64,000 nucleotides of DNA, taken from NCBI RefSeq assembly GCF_013376415.1, contig NZ_WYET01000004.1:496001-560000 (forward strand), written 5' to 3'. The position numbers were made by a program, and so were the translations under genes. Below the pieces are notes generated by a model, which ran no database searches, was not told the origin of the DNA, and saw only the letters and a list, made by a program, of their open reading frames with translations. Below, one piece after another: positions 1 through 9,329 of this stretch. Each line of letters opens with the position of its first letter. Positions within the stretch are counted from its first letter, which is position 1. Origin of the DNA: Flagellimonas chongwuensis (lineage in GTDB: Bacteria; Bacteroidota; Bacteroidia; Flavobacteriales; Flavobacteriaceae).

Positions 1-915
1 TCCACGCTGTTGGGAGAAACTCCTGAAATTGCTTCTTGGGAATACATCATCTGGGATTATCGGGTACCGAAGGCATTTACCTCCATATTGGTCGGAGCTG
101 GACTTTCACTGAGCGGACTTTTAATGCAAACCTTGTTCCGAAACCCTTTAGCAGGTCCTTTTGTACTCGGCATCAGTTCGGGGGCAAGTTTGGGTGCCGC
201 AATTATTTTGATGGGCACCTCCATCTTTGCAGGGTATGCCTCTCTTTCATTTTTGGGCGACATCACCCTTTCCATCGCTGCAAGCGTAGGTAGTTTTTTG
301 GTGCTCTTGACGGTTATGATTGTGGCCCAACGAGTAAAAGACACGATGGCCCTGCTTATTATTGGGTTGATGTTCGGAAGTATTACCTCAGCAATGGTAA
401 GTGTTCTGGCCTATTTTTCCAGCGCAGAGGATTTGCAACGGTTTAATTTTTGGTCCTTCGGAAGCGTGGGCAATCTATCCATAAACCAACTGCTTTTGTT
501 GGGAAGCATCGTCACCCTTGGAGTCCTGTTAAGTATTGCCTCCATAAAATCGCTGAACGCCTTCCTTTTGGGCGAAAACTATGCACGAAGTTTGGGGATC
601 TCCTTGAAAAAATCTAGAATGACCATTATCATCGCAACAGGGTTATTGGCTGGCGGAATCACGGCATTTGCTGGACCCATTGCTTTTGTAGGTTTGGCCG
701 TACCCCATTTGACCAGACAGATTTTTGATACCATGGAACATAAAGTATTGATTCCTGCCGTAATACTCTACGGGGCCATTTTGATGTTATTGTGCGATAC
801 CTTGGCGCAACTGCCCAACTCTGCCAGTGTTTTGCCCATAAATGCCATTACCTCCTTGGTAGGGGCGCCAGTGGTGATATGGCTTTTGGTCCGTAAACGT
901 AAAATGATGTTCTAA
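1..915 (+). CDS. FecCD-family iron/siderophore ABC transporter permease (5' part cut off)
   Basis: Membrane permease of a binding-protein-dependent importer for Fe(III)-siderophore, haem or cobalamin. The frame is open from base 1, so the TTG at 10 is not a convincing start and the true start lies outside the window. About 304 residues are visible against a usual 330-350. The sequence is a series of hydrophobic helices with the family's G-I-S-S-G-A-S-L-G-A block near the N-terminal side and the typical G-P-I-A-F-V-G-L-A-V-P-H stretch near residue 225, which lies close to the coupling region. The stop overlaps the next ATG (TAATG), so it is translationally coupled to the ATPase gene. The substrate cannot be told; the binding protein is not in the window. 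Confidence 0.93.
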   Translation, partial: STLLGETPEIASWEYIIWDYRVPKAFTSILVGAGLSLSGLLMQTLFRNPLAGPFVLGISSGASLGAAIILMGTSIFAGYASLSFLGDITLSIAASVGSFLVLLTVMIVAQRVKDTMALLIIGLMFGSITSAMVSVLAYFSSAEDLQRFNFWSFGSVGNLSINQLLLLGSIVTLGVLLSIASIKSLNAFLLGENYARSLGISLKKSRMTIIIATGLLAGGITAFAGPIAFVGLAVPHLTRQIFDTMEHKVLIPAVILYGAILMLLCDTLAQLPNSASVLPINAITSLVGAPVVIWLLVRKRKMMF

Positions 916-1694
916 TGGCTAAAACAGAAAAAAACATATTGTCCATTAGCGATGTATCCATTGGTTACGGTACTAAAACTGTTGCAAAAAACATCAATTT
1001 TGATTTGGAGGCTGGAATGCTCTGCGGTGTTGTTGGGGTTAACGGTATCGGGAAATCGACCTTGCTCCGGACATTGGGCGGATTCCAAACCAAACTTTCA
1101 GGAGATATAATCTTAAATGACAAACCACTGGAAAAATATACCTCGGCAACCTTATCCAAAGAACTCAGTGTGGTTTTGACAGAACCCCCTGCTTCCAAAA
1201 ATCTCACGGTGCAAGAATTGATCGCCTTGGGTCGTCAGCCTTATACCAATTGGTTGGGTACCCTGAACAGAGAGGACAAAAAACAAATTCAGGCGAGCTT
1301 GGATGCCTTTTTGTTGGATGAACTCCGAAACAACAAATGCCACGAACTTAGTGATGGACAGTTACAACGGGTTTTGGTGGCACGAGCCATGGCACAGGAC
1401 ACTTCATTGATTCTGTTGGATGAGCCAACCACGCATTTGGACCTTTATCACAAAGTGCAGATTTTAAAAATGCTTCAGGAACTGGCGCACCACAAACAAA
1501 AAACCATTCTGTTCACCACGCACGAAATTGAATTGGCCATTCAATTATGTGACCGCATATTGATTTTGGACGGAAAGGACCATCCCTTCGGAGACCCTTG
1601 TCAACTTATTGAACAAAAACACTTTGATACGTTATTTCCTTCGGAAATGGTACAATTTGATAATAAAACAGGAACTTTTAAAGTGAATAAGTAA
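915..1694 (+). CDS. FecE/BtuD-like ABC transporter ATP-binding protein
   Basis: Cytoplasmic ATPase that powers the upstream FecCD permease; 259 aa, normal for the family. Walker A G-V-N-G-I-G-K-S-T lies at residues 41-49, the signature is L-S-D-G-Q (the usual second G replaced by D) near 145, Walker B I-L-L-D-E-P near 165, and the H-loop T-T-H-E near 200. The ATG overlaps the permease stop. The following gene is separated by 61 bp and is functionally unrelated, so this probably ends the transport operon. Confidence 0.93.
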   Translation: MAKTEKNILSISDVSIGYGTKTVAKNINFDLEAGMLCGVVGVNGIGKSTLLRTLGGFQTKLSGDIILNDKPLEKYTSATLSKELSVVLTEPPASKNLTVQELIALGRQPYTNWLGTLNREDKKQIQASLDAFLLDELRNNKCHELSDGQLQRVLVARAMAQDTSLILLDEPTTHLDLYHKVQILKMLQELAHHKQKTILFTTHEIELAIQLCDRILILDGKDHPFGDPCQLIEQKHFDTLFPSEMVQFDNKTGTFKVNK

Positions 1695-1755
1695 GTACAC
1701 TTTCCATTTCGGCATCAATCGGAATCCGTTATCTTTATCCTTCAGAAAATTTTTC

Positions 1756-3066
1756 ATGAGCACGGAACTTATCTATGTAATTGTATTCATTATCGCATTG
1801 GCCATTGGCCTCTTTGCAGGGATGTACATTCAAAAACTGAAGACCAAGTCTACCGAGAGTGTTTGGCAAGACAGGGAAATCAAATCCAAAGAAGTGGAAT
1901 TTTCATTGAAGGAGGAGTTAAGAGAGGTTCAAGCTAAAAAATCAGAGCTGGAAGTTGCCCTTGCCCGTGAAGAATCCAAATCTGACAATCTGGAAGAAAA
2001 ACTGCTGGAACAAAAACAAGAACTGGAAAAACTTCAGGAAAAGTTCACCAAAGAATTTGAGAACCTAGCGAATAAGATTCTTGACGAGAAGAGTGAAAAG
2101 TTCACCAAAAGCAACAAAGAAAACATTGACAACATACTGGACCCCCTCAATAAAAAAATTAAAGAGTTTGAGGAAAAAGTGGTGAAATCCCAACAGGAAA
2201 ACTTTGGTCTGCACGCTGCCTTAAAACAACAATTACTTGATTTACGCAGCCAGAACCTTAAAATTACCCAAGAGGCCGAAAACCTGACCAAGGCCTTAAA
2301 AGGAGACTCAAAAATGCAGGGGAATTGGGGCGAAGTAATCTTGACCCGCATTTTAGAGAAATCCGGACTCACCAAAGATAGAGAATACACGCTACAGGAC
2401 AGTTTTAAGGACGAGGATGGAAAACGATACCAAACCGATGTGCTGATTCATTTACCGGATGGTAAGAAAATGATCGTGGATAGCAAGGTGTCCATTGTTC
2501 ATTTTGAAAGATATGTGTCGGAAGAAGACGAGAAGCAACGGGAAATCTACTTGAAGCAACATATCGATTCCATAAAAAGGCACGTGGAAGAGTTGAGCAA
2601 GAAAAACTATCAGCTTTTGATAGACGAAAGCCCGGATACCGTTTTTATGTTCATTCCAACAGAGCCTGCATTTGCGATTGCTTCGGCATTTGAACCCAAT
2701 CTGTACGAGGATGCCTTTGTGAAGGATGTGATCATCGTGACTCCATCCACACTGTTGGCGGCCTTAAAGTTGGTGGACAACCTTTGGAAAAACGACAAAC
2801 AAAAGCGATTTGCCATTGAAATTGCCACCGAAGCTGGCAAATTGTACGATTCTTTTACCAATTTGACCGATGAACTTTTAAAGATCGGTAATCAAATCGG
2901 AACGGTACAAAACACCTACCAGAGCACAATGAAAAAGCTAACAGGGCGTGGCAACCTCATCAAACGGGTGGAAAAATTAAAATCCTTGGGAGCCAAGGCC
3001 AGTAAGAGTATAGACGATAAACTGCTCAAGCGCGCATTGGATGATGACCTTGAGGAACTTAACTAA
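1756..3066 (+). CDS. rmuC: DNA recombination protein RmuC
   Basis: 436 aa. One N-terminal membrane helix (about residues 4-24) is followed by a long charged coiled coil (about 30-170) and then the RmuC nuclease-like domain, with the characteristic G-N-W-G-E-V-I-L block near residue 190 and M-I-V-D-S-K-V near 240. RmuC is a PD-(D/E)xK-fold family protein thought to limit inversions and rearrangements at short inverted repeats. That is notable because this window carries many short inverted repeats. Two small genes follow closely on the same strand. Confidence 0.93.
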   Translation: MSTELIYVIVFIIALAIGLFAGMYIQKLKTKSTESVWQDREIKSKEVEFSLKEELREVQAKKSELEVALAREESKSDNLEEKLLEQKQELEKLQEKFTKEFENLANKILDEKSEKFTKSNKENIDNILDPLNKKIKEFEEKVVKSQQENFGLHAALKQQLLDLRSQNLKITQEAENLTKALKGDSKMQGNWGEVILTRILEKSGLTKDREYTLQDSFKDEDGKRYQTDVLIHLPDGKKMIVDSKVSIVHFERYVSEEDEKQREIYLKQHIDSIKRHVEELSKKNYQLLIDESPDTVFMFIPTEPAFAIASAFEPNLYEDAFVKDVIIVTPSTLLAALKLVDNLWKNDKQKRFAIEIATEAGKLYDSFTNLTDELLKIGNQIGTVQNTYQSTMKKLTGRGNLIKRVEKLKSLGAKASKSIDDKLLKRALDDDLEELN

Positions 3067-3076
3067 AAACGCTACC

Positions 3077-3442
3077 ATGAAAAAATTCCTGACCATTTTT
3101 ATAGTTGCCGTAGTTGTTGGCATTGTGGGGTATTTTGCCTTTATCTATTATGTGCCCTATAGCGAAGGTTACCGTTCCGGGGAACTTATTAAGTTCAGTC
3201 GAAAAGGCGTAATAGTAAAAACGTGGGAAGGACAAATCAGTCAGGGATTATCGGGTACCAATGTATTTTCATTCTCCGTAGAAGATGGTGAGCAGGAAAT
3301 CATAGAAAAAATGAAAGAGTTCCAAGGGCAGTACATCAAAGTGACCTATAAAGAACGCTACTCTACCTTTTTTTGGTTGGGCGACACCAAATATTTTATC
3401 ACAGAAGTAAAATCAGAGAAATCACCGATTTTTAGGAATTAA
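3077..3442 (+). CDS. Small membrane-anchored protein of unknown function
   Basis: 121 aa from the ATG at 3077 (M-K-K-F-L-T). A longer reading from 3041 would overlap rmuC and has no better support. One N-terminal hydrophobic helix (about residues 4-26) is followed by a roughly 95-residue, mostly beta-predicted domain. It begins with Y-S-E-G-Y-R-S-G-E-L and contains T-W-E-G-Q-I-S-Q-G. Only 10 bp follow rmuC and 1 bp precedes the thioesterase, so it is part of the same transcript. I do not recognise a characterised family. Confidence 0.85.
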   Translation: MKKFLTIFIVAVVVGIVGYFAFIYYVPYSEGYRSGELIKFSRKGVIVKTWEGQISQGLSGTNVFSFSVEDGEQEIIEKMKEFQGQYIKVTYKERYSTFFWLGDTKYFITEVKSEKSPIFRN

Positions 3443-3443
3443 T

Positions 3444-3989
3444 ATGAAAAAATTTAAATCATCCAGAGAAAGTAGGGTTGCCATCACCGAACTAATGCTC
3501 CCCTCCCATTCCAATTTTGGTGGTAAGGTGCACGGCGGCCATATTCTCAATCTTATGGACCAAATAGCCTTTGCGTGCGCCTCTAAACATTCCCAAAGCT
3601 ATTGTGTGACAGCTTCGGTAAATCGGGTTGATTTTCTAAATCCTATTGAGGTGGGCGAATTGGCCACACTAAAGGCCAGCATCAATTACACGGGGAAAAC
3701 TTCCATGGTGGTTGGTGTTCGGGTGGAATCCGAAAATGTGACCACTGGAGAAGTAAAACATTGCAACTCTTCCTATTTCACTATGGTTGCTAAGGGAAAA
3801 GACGGAAAAAACAAAAAAATTCCCGGGCTTGTCTTAAAGACCAAGCAGGACATCCGTAGGTTTGCCCGCAGCAAAGAACGCAAACAATCTGCGTTTAAAA
3901 GGGACAGCAAATATGAATCTAATAACTTTAAGGTAAACGAATACCTAGAGTTTTTACAAGGTGAAAACGTTAAGATGGATTTTGATTAA
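3444..3989 (+). CDS. Hotdog-fold acyl-CoA thioesterase
   Basis: 181 aa, one hotdog domain. The G-K-V-H-G-G-H-I-L-N-L-M-D block (about residues 27-39) is the typical catalytic helix of YciA/BACH-type acyl-CoA thioesterases. V-N-R-V-D-F-L-N-P-I (about 68-77) is the matching beta-strand segment. The last 40 residues are basic and lie beyond the hotdog core. The gene begins 1 bp after the previous stop and its 3' end overlaps the convergent pgl by 20 bp. Confidence 0.9.
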   Translation: MKKFKSSRESRVAITELMLPSHSNFGGKVHGGHILNLMDQIAFACASKHSQSYCVTASVNRVDFLNPIEVGELATLKASINYTGKTSMVVGVRVESENVTTGEVKHCNSSYFTMVAKGKDGKNKKIPGLVLKTKQDIRRFARSKERKQSAFKRDSKYESNNFKVNEYLEFLQGENVKMDFD

Positions 3990-4695
3990 GCTTCGCTGCA
4001 GCCTCCTCATCCAAGAACCAAACGAGATTTCCTGAATCGGGATTCACCAAAGATGCCGGGTACGCGTCAGAACCTTCGGTTTTATCCACAATAGCTTCTA
4101 CCTTTTCGGCTTTGGATGCGCCGGTGACCAAAAAAACTACTTCTTTAGCCGTGTTGATGACTTTACCATTTATGGATACCCTTTTTTGACCAGAGTCCGG
4201 ATGAGTGGCCACCACACAATGGTCCTTGGCATCCCACAAATCGATTTCGTGTGGAAATATGGAGGCCGTATGTCCATCGTCCCCCATGCCCAATATCACC
4301 AAATCAAATTGGGGCACTCCTTCTATCCTATCTAAATTTATTTCCAATAGGTTCGCATATCGCATCGCTTCGTTCGCTGGGTCCTTTTCTCCCAAAATGC
4401 GGTGTATGTTTTCCTCGGGAACGTCAATTTTGGAAAACAAGTGCTCCACCGTCATCTTATAGTTACTTTCATCATCGGAGGGAGGAACGCAACGTTCGTC
4501 CCCCCAATAAAAATGCACTTTGCTCCAATCCACCTTGCCTGCAAAATTATCGGCCAGCACATCAAACACAATTTTTGGGGTGCTTCCTCCGGATAAGGCC
4601 ACGTGGAATGTTTCTTTATCTTTTAGCTGGTCTACCAAATAATTGGAAAATTGCTCGGCGACCTCTTGTTTATCCTTATATATTTTTAAATCCAT
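3970..4695 (-). CDS. pgl: 6-phosphogluconolactonase
   Basis: 241 aa. Hydrolyses 6-phosphoglucono-1,5-lactone in the oxidative pentose phosphate pathway. The A-L-S-G-G-S-T-P motif (about residues 33-40), W-G-D-E-R-C-V-P-P (about 64-72) and L-G-M-G-D-D-G-H-T-A-S-I-F-P (about 135-148) are the standard signature. It lies downstream of zwf on the same strand with a 64-bp gap that contains one REP-like repeat. Its end overlaps the thioesterase gene in convergent orientation. Confidence 0.96.
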   Translation of the reverse strand: MDLKIYKDKQEVAEQFSNYLVDQLKDKETFHVALSGGSTPKIVFDVLADNFAGKVDWSKVHFYWGDERCVPPSDDESNYKMTVEHLFSKIDVPEENIHRILGEKDPANEAMRYANLLEINLDRIEGVPQFDLVILGMGDDGHTASIFPHEIDLWDAKDHCVVATHPDSGQKRVSINGKVINTAKEVVFLVTGASKAEKVEAIVDKTEGSDAYPASLVNPDSGNLVWFLDEEAAAKLNQNPS

Positions 4696-4710
4696 TCTGA
4701 ATTAATTAGT

Positions 4711-4736
4711 TGTTCTCGACTGCGCTCGAACTGACA
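4711..4736. repeat. REP-like palindromic repeat, single copy
   Basis: TGTTCTCGACTGCGCTCGAA followed by CTGACA. TCGA lies on both sides of a CTGCGC centre. The same element occurs at 33345, 35235 and, with changes, at 31866 and 56915. This copy sits inside the zwf-pgl intergenic space, so it would be carried in the transcript of that operon. Confidence 0.8.
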
Positions 4737-4759
4737 TATTTTTTCCTAACTCCTAAAAA

Positions 4760-6292
4760 CTAGCAAATCACACAATACCCTGGATCATCCGCCAAGTTCT
4801 CCGAAGGATTTCTCCAATAGCCCTCTTCTTCGATTAAGTCGTCTGCATTTTCGGGTCCCCATGCACCTGCGGCATAACCGTACATTCTAACGTCCTTACC
4901 TTTTTCCCAATAGTTAAGGATGGGGTCTACAAATTCCCAGGCCGCTTCTACCTCATCGGCACGTGCATACAACGTTGCATCGCCTTGCATGGCGTCCAAC
5001 AACAAACGTTCGTAGGCTTCCATCACGTAGGTTTCGGCTAAACTCGAGTAATAAAAGTCCAGATTGGCACGCTCCACCTTGAAGCCCTGCCCGGGTACTT
5101 TTACCCCAAACTTAATCAGGATTCCCTCATCAGGTTGGATACGGATAATCAATTTATTATCCATTTCCTGCATTTCTGAACCCTTAAAAATTTGATGGTG
5201 CGGTTTTTTAAAGTGAATCACAATTTCGGTCACTTTGGTAGGCATACGCTTAGCAGTTCGCACATAAAATGGGACCCCGTGCCAGCGCCAGTTGTCTACA
5301 AAAAACTTGATGGCTGCGTAAGTTTCTGTAGTGGAATTAGGGTCCACCCCATCTTCCTCGCGATATCCTTTCACATCTTTTCCATCCACTTTGGATGCCA
5401 CATATTGTGCACGAATCGTGTTATCAAAAAGTTCCTTTTCATCAGTCATGATTCGAAGGGACTTCAAAGCCTTTACCTTTTCGTTTCGGATTTCTTCTGC
5501 ATCTGCTCCGATTGGTGGTTCCATTACTACCAACGAAACCAGCTGAAGCAAATGGTTTTGGAACATATCGCGTAGCGCGCCGGATTTATCGTAATAGCCG
5601 CCACGTTTTTCAACACCAACACTTTCGGCATTGGTGATCTCTACATGCTGAATATAGTTTCGGTTCCATAACGGTTCAAAAATACTATTGGAAAAACGGG
5701 TCACCAATAGGTTCTGTACCGTTTCTTTTCCCAAGTAATGATCGATTCGATAGATTTGATGTTCTTTAAAATATTTATGGAGACCTTTGTTCAATTCCTG
5801 GGCAGTTTCCAAACTATATCCGAATGGTTTTTCAACAATCAATCGTTTCCAACCATTGTTTTGGGTATTCATGCCGACATCGCTCAAGCATTGCGATACC
5901 GTCTCGTACAATGTAGGCGGTGTGGACAAATAATAGATAATGTTCCCAGAGGTGTTGTGCTTTTCCTTTAGAGCTTCAACACGCTTCCTAAGCGGACCAT
6001 AATCGGTCTCGTAACTATCCCCAAGGTCCTCATAATACAGCTTTTCGGCGAATCCTTTTACCTTATCTTCGCCCAGGTCCTTTATCTTTTTGGTTAAATA
6101 TTCGCTCTCGTACACCACCCTGTCCCTAAATGTCTCATCGGACATATCGCTACGACTTACACCAAGCACCGCAAAGTTTTCTGGCAATTGATTGGCCAAG
6201 TATAGGTTAAACAATGAAGGAATTAATTTTCTAGCAGTCAAATCACCCGACGCCCCAAAAATCACGAGCATTTGATTATCGGTCTTTTTCAT
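4760..6292 (-). CDS. zwf: Glucose-6-phosphate 1-dehydrogenase
   Basis: 510 aa, full length for the family. Oxidises glucose 6-phosphate to 6-phosphogluconolactone with NADP+. The N-terminal nucleotide-binding motif G-A-S-G-D-L-T-A-R-K-L is at about residues 13-23 and the active-site R-I-D-H-Y-L-G-K-E at about 182-190. It is first in a zwf-pgl unit and divergent from gnd over 165 bp, so all three oxidative-branch genes share one locus. Confidence 0.97.
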   Translation of the reverse strand: MKKTDNQMLVIFGASGDLTARKLIPSLFNLYLANQLPENFAVLGVSRSDMSDETFRDRVVYESEYLTKKIKDLGEDKVKGFAEKLYYEDLGDSYETDYGPLRKRVEALKEKHNTSGNIIYYLSTPPTLYETVSQCLSDVGMNTQNNGWKRLIVEKPFGYSLETAQELNKGLHKYFKEHQIYRIDHYLGKETVQNLLVTRFSNSIFEPLWNRNYIQHVEITNAESVGVEKRGGYYDKSGALRDMFQNHLLQLVSLVVMEPPIGADAEEIRNEKVKALKSLRIMTDEKELFDNTIRAQYVASKVDGKDVKGYREEDGVDPNSTTETYAAIKFFVDNWRWHGVPFYVRTAKRMPTKVTEIVIHFKKPHHQIFKGSEMQEMDNKLIIRIQPDEGILIKFGVKVPGQGFKVERANLDFYYSSLAETYVMEAYERLLLDAMQGDATLYARADEVEAAWEFVDPILNYWEKGKDVRMYGYAAGAWGPENADDLIEEEGYWRNPSENLADDPGYCVIC

Positions 6293-6355
6293 AGTATTTT
6301 TTCTTTTCTGGCAAGTTTTGTTCTCGTTGACAAATTCACTTTAATATGATGTCAA

Positions 6356-6363
6356 TATTTTTG
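6356..6363 (+). promoter_or_regulatory. Possible -7 element upstream of gnd
   Basis: TATTTTTG matches the Bacteroidota -7 consensus TAnnTTTG, in the zwf/gnd divergent spacer about 95 bp before the gnd start. No TTG sits at the ideal 19-bp distance, so support is weak. Confidence 0.3.
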
Positions 6364-6457
6364 AGCATGACGAATATAAGGTTTATTTTAGGTTCCTAAT
6401 TCAATAAACATCAACCTTAGTGATGTCTTAACACCTAAGAAGAAGAAAAAATATAGA

Positions 6458-7867
6458 ATGGCAGACACGTATGATTTTGGCCTTGTGGGCCTTGGAGTAA
6501 TGGGACGTAATTTTATTTTGAATGTAGCCGATAATGGATTTTCTGCATTCGGAAACGATTTGGATGAAGAAAAAGTGGACGCTTTAATCAAAGAAGGTGG
6601 CAATACCGACAAAGTAAATGCCTCTTCCGATGTTAAAACCTTTGTTCAGTCGTTAACAACTCCCCGAAAAATAATGCTGTTGGTACCTGCGGGCAAAATT
6701 GTGGACAGCGTCATCGAAGGCTTATTACCGCATTTGGATAAGGGGGATATCATCATCGATGGTGGAAATTCATTTTACACCGATACGGACCGTCGTGAAG
6801 CTTATTTAAAGGAAAAAGGCATCAACTTTTTTGGAGCCGGTGTATCAGGTGGTGCCGAGGGGGCTAGAAAAGGACCAAGTATCATGCCGGGTGGCTCAAA
6901 AGAGGCCTATCAGCATGTGAAGCCTATATTCGAAGCGGTATCCGCAAAATATAAAGGAGAACCTTGTGTGGCCTATTTAGGACCGAAATCTGCCGGAAAT
7001 TACGTAAAAATGGTGCACAATGGCATCGAATACGGTTTGATGCAGTTGACTTCCGAGATTTACGACATCCTGAAAAAAGCTGGTGGACTTACCAATGGTG
7101 AGCTCCATAAAACATTTTCCAACTGGAATGAAGGTCGATTGCAATCCTTTTTGGTGGAAATCACCTCCGAAATCTTTGAACAAAAAGATGACCTTACCGA
7201 TGGCTACCTCGTGGATATGATTTTGGACAAGGCCAAACAAAAGGGAACCGGAAAATGGACCTCCCAAAATGCGATGGATTTGGGGATTCCTGTACCTACC
7301 ATTGACATAGCTGTGAGTATGCGGGAAATATCGGCCCTGAAAGATGAACGAATCAAAGCGGATGAATTGTACGACCGTCCTTCTCCAAAAGCGGTGGACA
7401 AGAATGATTTTACATCGAAGACAGAGCAAGCGCTCTATTTTGCATTTATCATCACCTACGCACAAGGTATGCACCAATTGGCCGATGCCTCAAAAGAGTA
7501 CGGTTATGAACTGAAACTGGGCGAAATAGCCAAAATATGGCGTGCAGGCTGTATTATCCGTGCAGCGATGTTGGCCGATATTACCGAAGCCTACCAAACC
7601 GATGAGAATTTACAAAACCTGCTGCTGTCCCCTTCTTTCGTTGAAAAAGTGAAAAGCACGGTGAATGCCGCCAGGGAATTGGTCAGTTATGGAGCCGCTA
7701 ACGGTATTCCATTGCCCGGTCTCTCCAATGCACTCACTTATTTTGATGCATACACCAGTAGCCGCTTGCCTCTCAACTTGATTCAGGCGCAACGCGATTA
7801 CTTTGGGTCTCACACCTACGAGCGTCTGGACCGCGAAGGTATTTTCCATACGGAGTGGGAGAAATAA
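6458..7867 (+). CDS. gnd: 6-phosphogluconate dehydrogenase, decarboxylating
   Basis: 469 aa. Converts 6-phosphogluconate to ribulose 5-phosphate and CO2. Rossmann motif G-L-G-V-M-G-R-N is at about residues 11-18; the substrate motif G-G-A-E-G-A-R-K-G-P-S-I-M-P-G-G at about 130-145; the catalytic K-M-V-H-N-G-I-E-Y-G at about 184-193. The ATG at 6458 is preceded by an A-rich stretch (AAGAAGAAGAAAAAATATAGA). It is divergent from zwf-pgl. Confidence 0.97.
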   Translation: MADTYDFGLVGLGVMGRNFILNVADNGFSAFGNDLDEEKVDALIKEGGNTDKVNASSDVKTFVQSLTTPRKIMLLVPAGKIVDSVIEGLLPHLDKGDIIIDGGNSFYTDTDRREAYLKEKGINFFGAGVSGGAEGARKGPSIMPGGSKEAYQHVKPIFEAVSAKYKGEPCVAYLGPKSAGNYVKMVHNGIEYGLMQLTSEIYDILKKAGGLTNGELHKTFSNWNEGRLQSFLVEITSEIFEQKDDLTDGYLVDMILDKAKQKGTGKWTSQNAMDLGIPVPTIDIAVSMREISALKDERIKADELYDRPSPKAVDKNDFTSKTEQALYFAFIITYAQGMHQLADASKEYGYELKLGEIAKIWRAGCIIRAAMLADITEAYQTDENLQNLLLSPSFVEKVKSTVNAARELVSYGAANGIPLPGLSNALTYFDAYTSSRLPLNLIQAQRDYFGSHTYERLDREGIFHTEWEK

Positions 7868-7892
7868 TTCAACCCTAAAACATAATATATCC

Positions 7893-8402
7893 ATGAAAGG
7901 TTGGGTGTTTCTACTAGTAATCGGCGTTTTTATCTCCTGTGCTCAAAATAAGAATGATGAAAACATCAGGGAACTCTTGTTGTCCCAGTTGAAAAACACC
8001 CACAATACCCAAGAATGGTTTGCGCCAACGGAAACTGCACTTAAGGGGTTAACTTATGAACAAGCCATTTGGCAAGATAGTACGGCTAATCATTCCATCG
8101 CAGAACTGGCAACCCACATAGTGTTTTGGAACGAGATGAACCTAAAATCTTTCAATGATCTTGAAATTTCTGATAAAGCAGTGAAGAATGACGAAACTTT
8201 CCAGGTACCAAAGAAAGATGAATGGTCAATAACTGTGAAGCGACTGGATAGCATTCAAACGGAATGGAAAACTGCCGTAAAGCACGCCGACCTTGTCAAA
8301 ATTCAAGACCGGGCAGAAGAAATCGCCAATATGAGCGCCCATACAGGTTATCATACAGGTCAAATTGTGTATATCAGAAAACAAAACGGATGGTGGAAAT
8401 GA
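7893..8402 (+). CDS. DinB-like (DfsB/YfiT superfamily) lipoprotein
   Basis: 169 aa from the ATG at 7893; an upstream in-frame start would overlap gnd. The signal peptide ends in a lipobox with Cys16 (V-F-I-S-C). The mature part looks like a DinB four-helix protein: W-x-x-x-E near the start, H-S-I-A-E-L-A-T-H-I (first metal-ligand helix) and a C-terminal H-T-G-Y-H-T-G-Q-I-V-Y-I. That H-x3-H pattern is the usual metal site, normally of cytoplasmic thiol-transferase-like enzymes, so export as a lipoprotein is a detail to note. The stop overlaps the next ATG (ATGA). Confidence 0.82.
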   Translation: MKGWVFLLVIGVFISCAQNKNDENIRELLLSQLKNTHNTQEWFAPTETALKGLTYEQAIWQDSTANHSIAELATHIVFWNEMNLKSFNDLEISDKAVKNDETFQVPKKDEWSITVKRLDSIQTEWKTAVKHADLVKIQDRAEEIANMSAHTGYHTGQIVYIRKQNGWWK

Positions 8403-9253
8403 AAAAAACTCTCCTCATTTTAGCCTTTATCCTTAACCTTTTTACCATAACGGCTCAAAAAGAACCCTACGTGATTTACAACGCCAAAGGCAAGAAGGTC
8501 TCGTACAAAAAAATGCTCAAGACCTTAGAGAAAAAGGATATGGTACTCTTCGGGGAGTTGCACAACAACCCCATCGCCCATTGGTTGCAATATGAGCTTA
8601 CGGCTGATTTCCACGATAAGAGGCGGCTTATCCTTGGAGCCGAAATGATTGAGGCGGATAACCAAAAGGAACTTAACGATTATCTTACTGGCAAAATAGA
8701 TTACAAGGCATTGGATTCCACTGCACGACTTTGGAACAATCACAAAACCGATTATGCCCCGTTGGTCGATTTCGCCAAGGACAATAATTTGGTTTTCGTG
8801 GCTACCAATGTCCCCAGACGTTATGCAAGCCTGGTGTACAAGGGCGGTGGTTTTAACGCGTTGGATACTATCTCCGATTCAGAAAAGGCTTGGATTGCCC
8901 CGCTACCCATTGCGTATGACGCAGAACTGCCAGGGTACAAAAAAATGCTGGAAATGATGGGCGCACACGCCACTCCGTCTCTAGTTATGGCCCAAGCGCT
9001 TAAAGATGCCACAATGGCCCATTTTATCCTTCAAAATTATAAAGAGGGAACTCTATTCCTTCATTTCAACGGCGCTTACCATTCCAACGATTATGAAGGC
9101 ATTCTTTGGTATTTACAATTGCAACGGCCCCAATTGAATTACGGAACCATCTCAACGGTTATGCAAGAAAATGTGCAAAGGCTGCAAGAAGAGAATCATC
9201 ATATTGCTGACTTCATCATTTGTGTAGATCAGAACATGACCGCCACCTATTGA
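8399..9253 (+). CDS. ChaN-like haem-binding/EreA-fold protein, secreted
   Basis: 284 aa from the ATG at 8399, which overlaps the DinB-like stop. A signal peptide ends after about residue 20 (T-I-T-A-Q). The core motif V-L-F-G-E-L-H-N-N-P-I-A-H is typical of the ChaN/DUF399 family, whose studied members bind haem and are linked to iron uptake. H-F-N-G-A-Y-H-S-N-D-Y-E-G near the C-terminus is the second conserved block. No lipobox cysteine is visible, so it is probably periplasmic. Coupling to the DinB-like gene suggests joint expression. Confidence 0.85.
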   Translation: MKKTLLILAFILNLFTITAQKEPYVIYNAKGKKVSYKKMLKTLEKKDMVLFGELHNNPIAHWLQYELTADFHDKRRLILGAEMIEADNQKELNDYLTGKIDYKALDSTARLWNNHKTDYAPLVDFAKDNNLVFVATNVPRRYASLVYKGGGFNALDTISDSEKAWIAPLPIAYDAELPGYKKMLEMMGAHATPSLVMAQALKDATMAHFILQNYKEGTLFLHFNGAYHSNDYEGILWYLQLQRPQLNYGTISTVMQENVQRLQEENHHIADFIICVDQNMTATY

Positions 9254-9329
9254 ATCTTACTACTTTTTGAGGGTTATGTTTCAACTAGGGATAATTTGCT
9301 TATTTTTAAGGAACTAATTAACCAACTTC

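Noticed and set aside
10-915. TTG at position 10 as the permease start
   Set aside because: The frame is open to base 1 and the protein would lack the first part of the family; the start is outside the window.
4205-4700. Plus-strand frames over pgl
   Set aside because: Antisense to pgl, whose catalytic motifs are clear; no start signal or domain supports the other strand.
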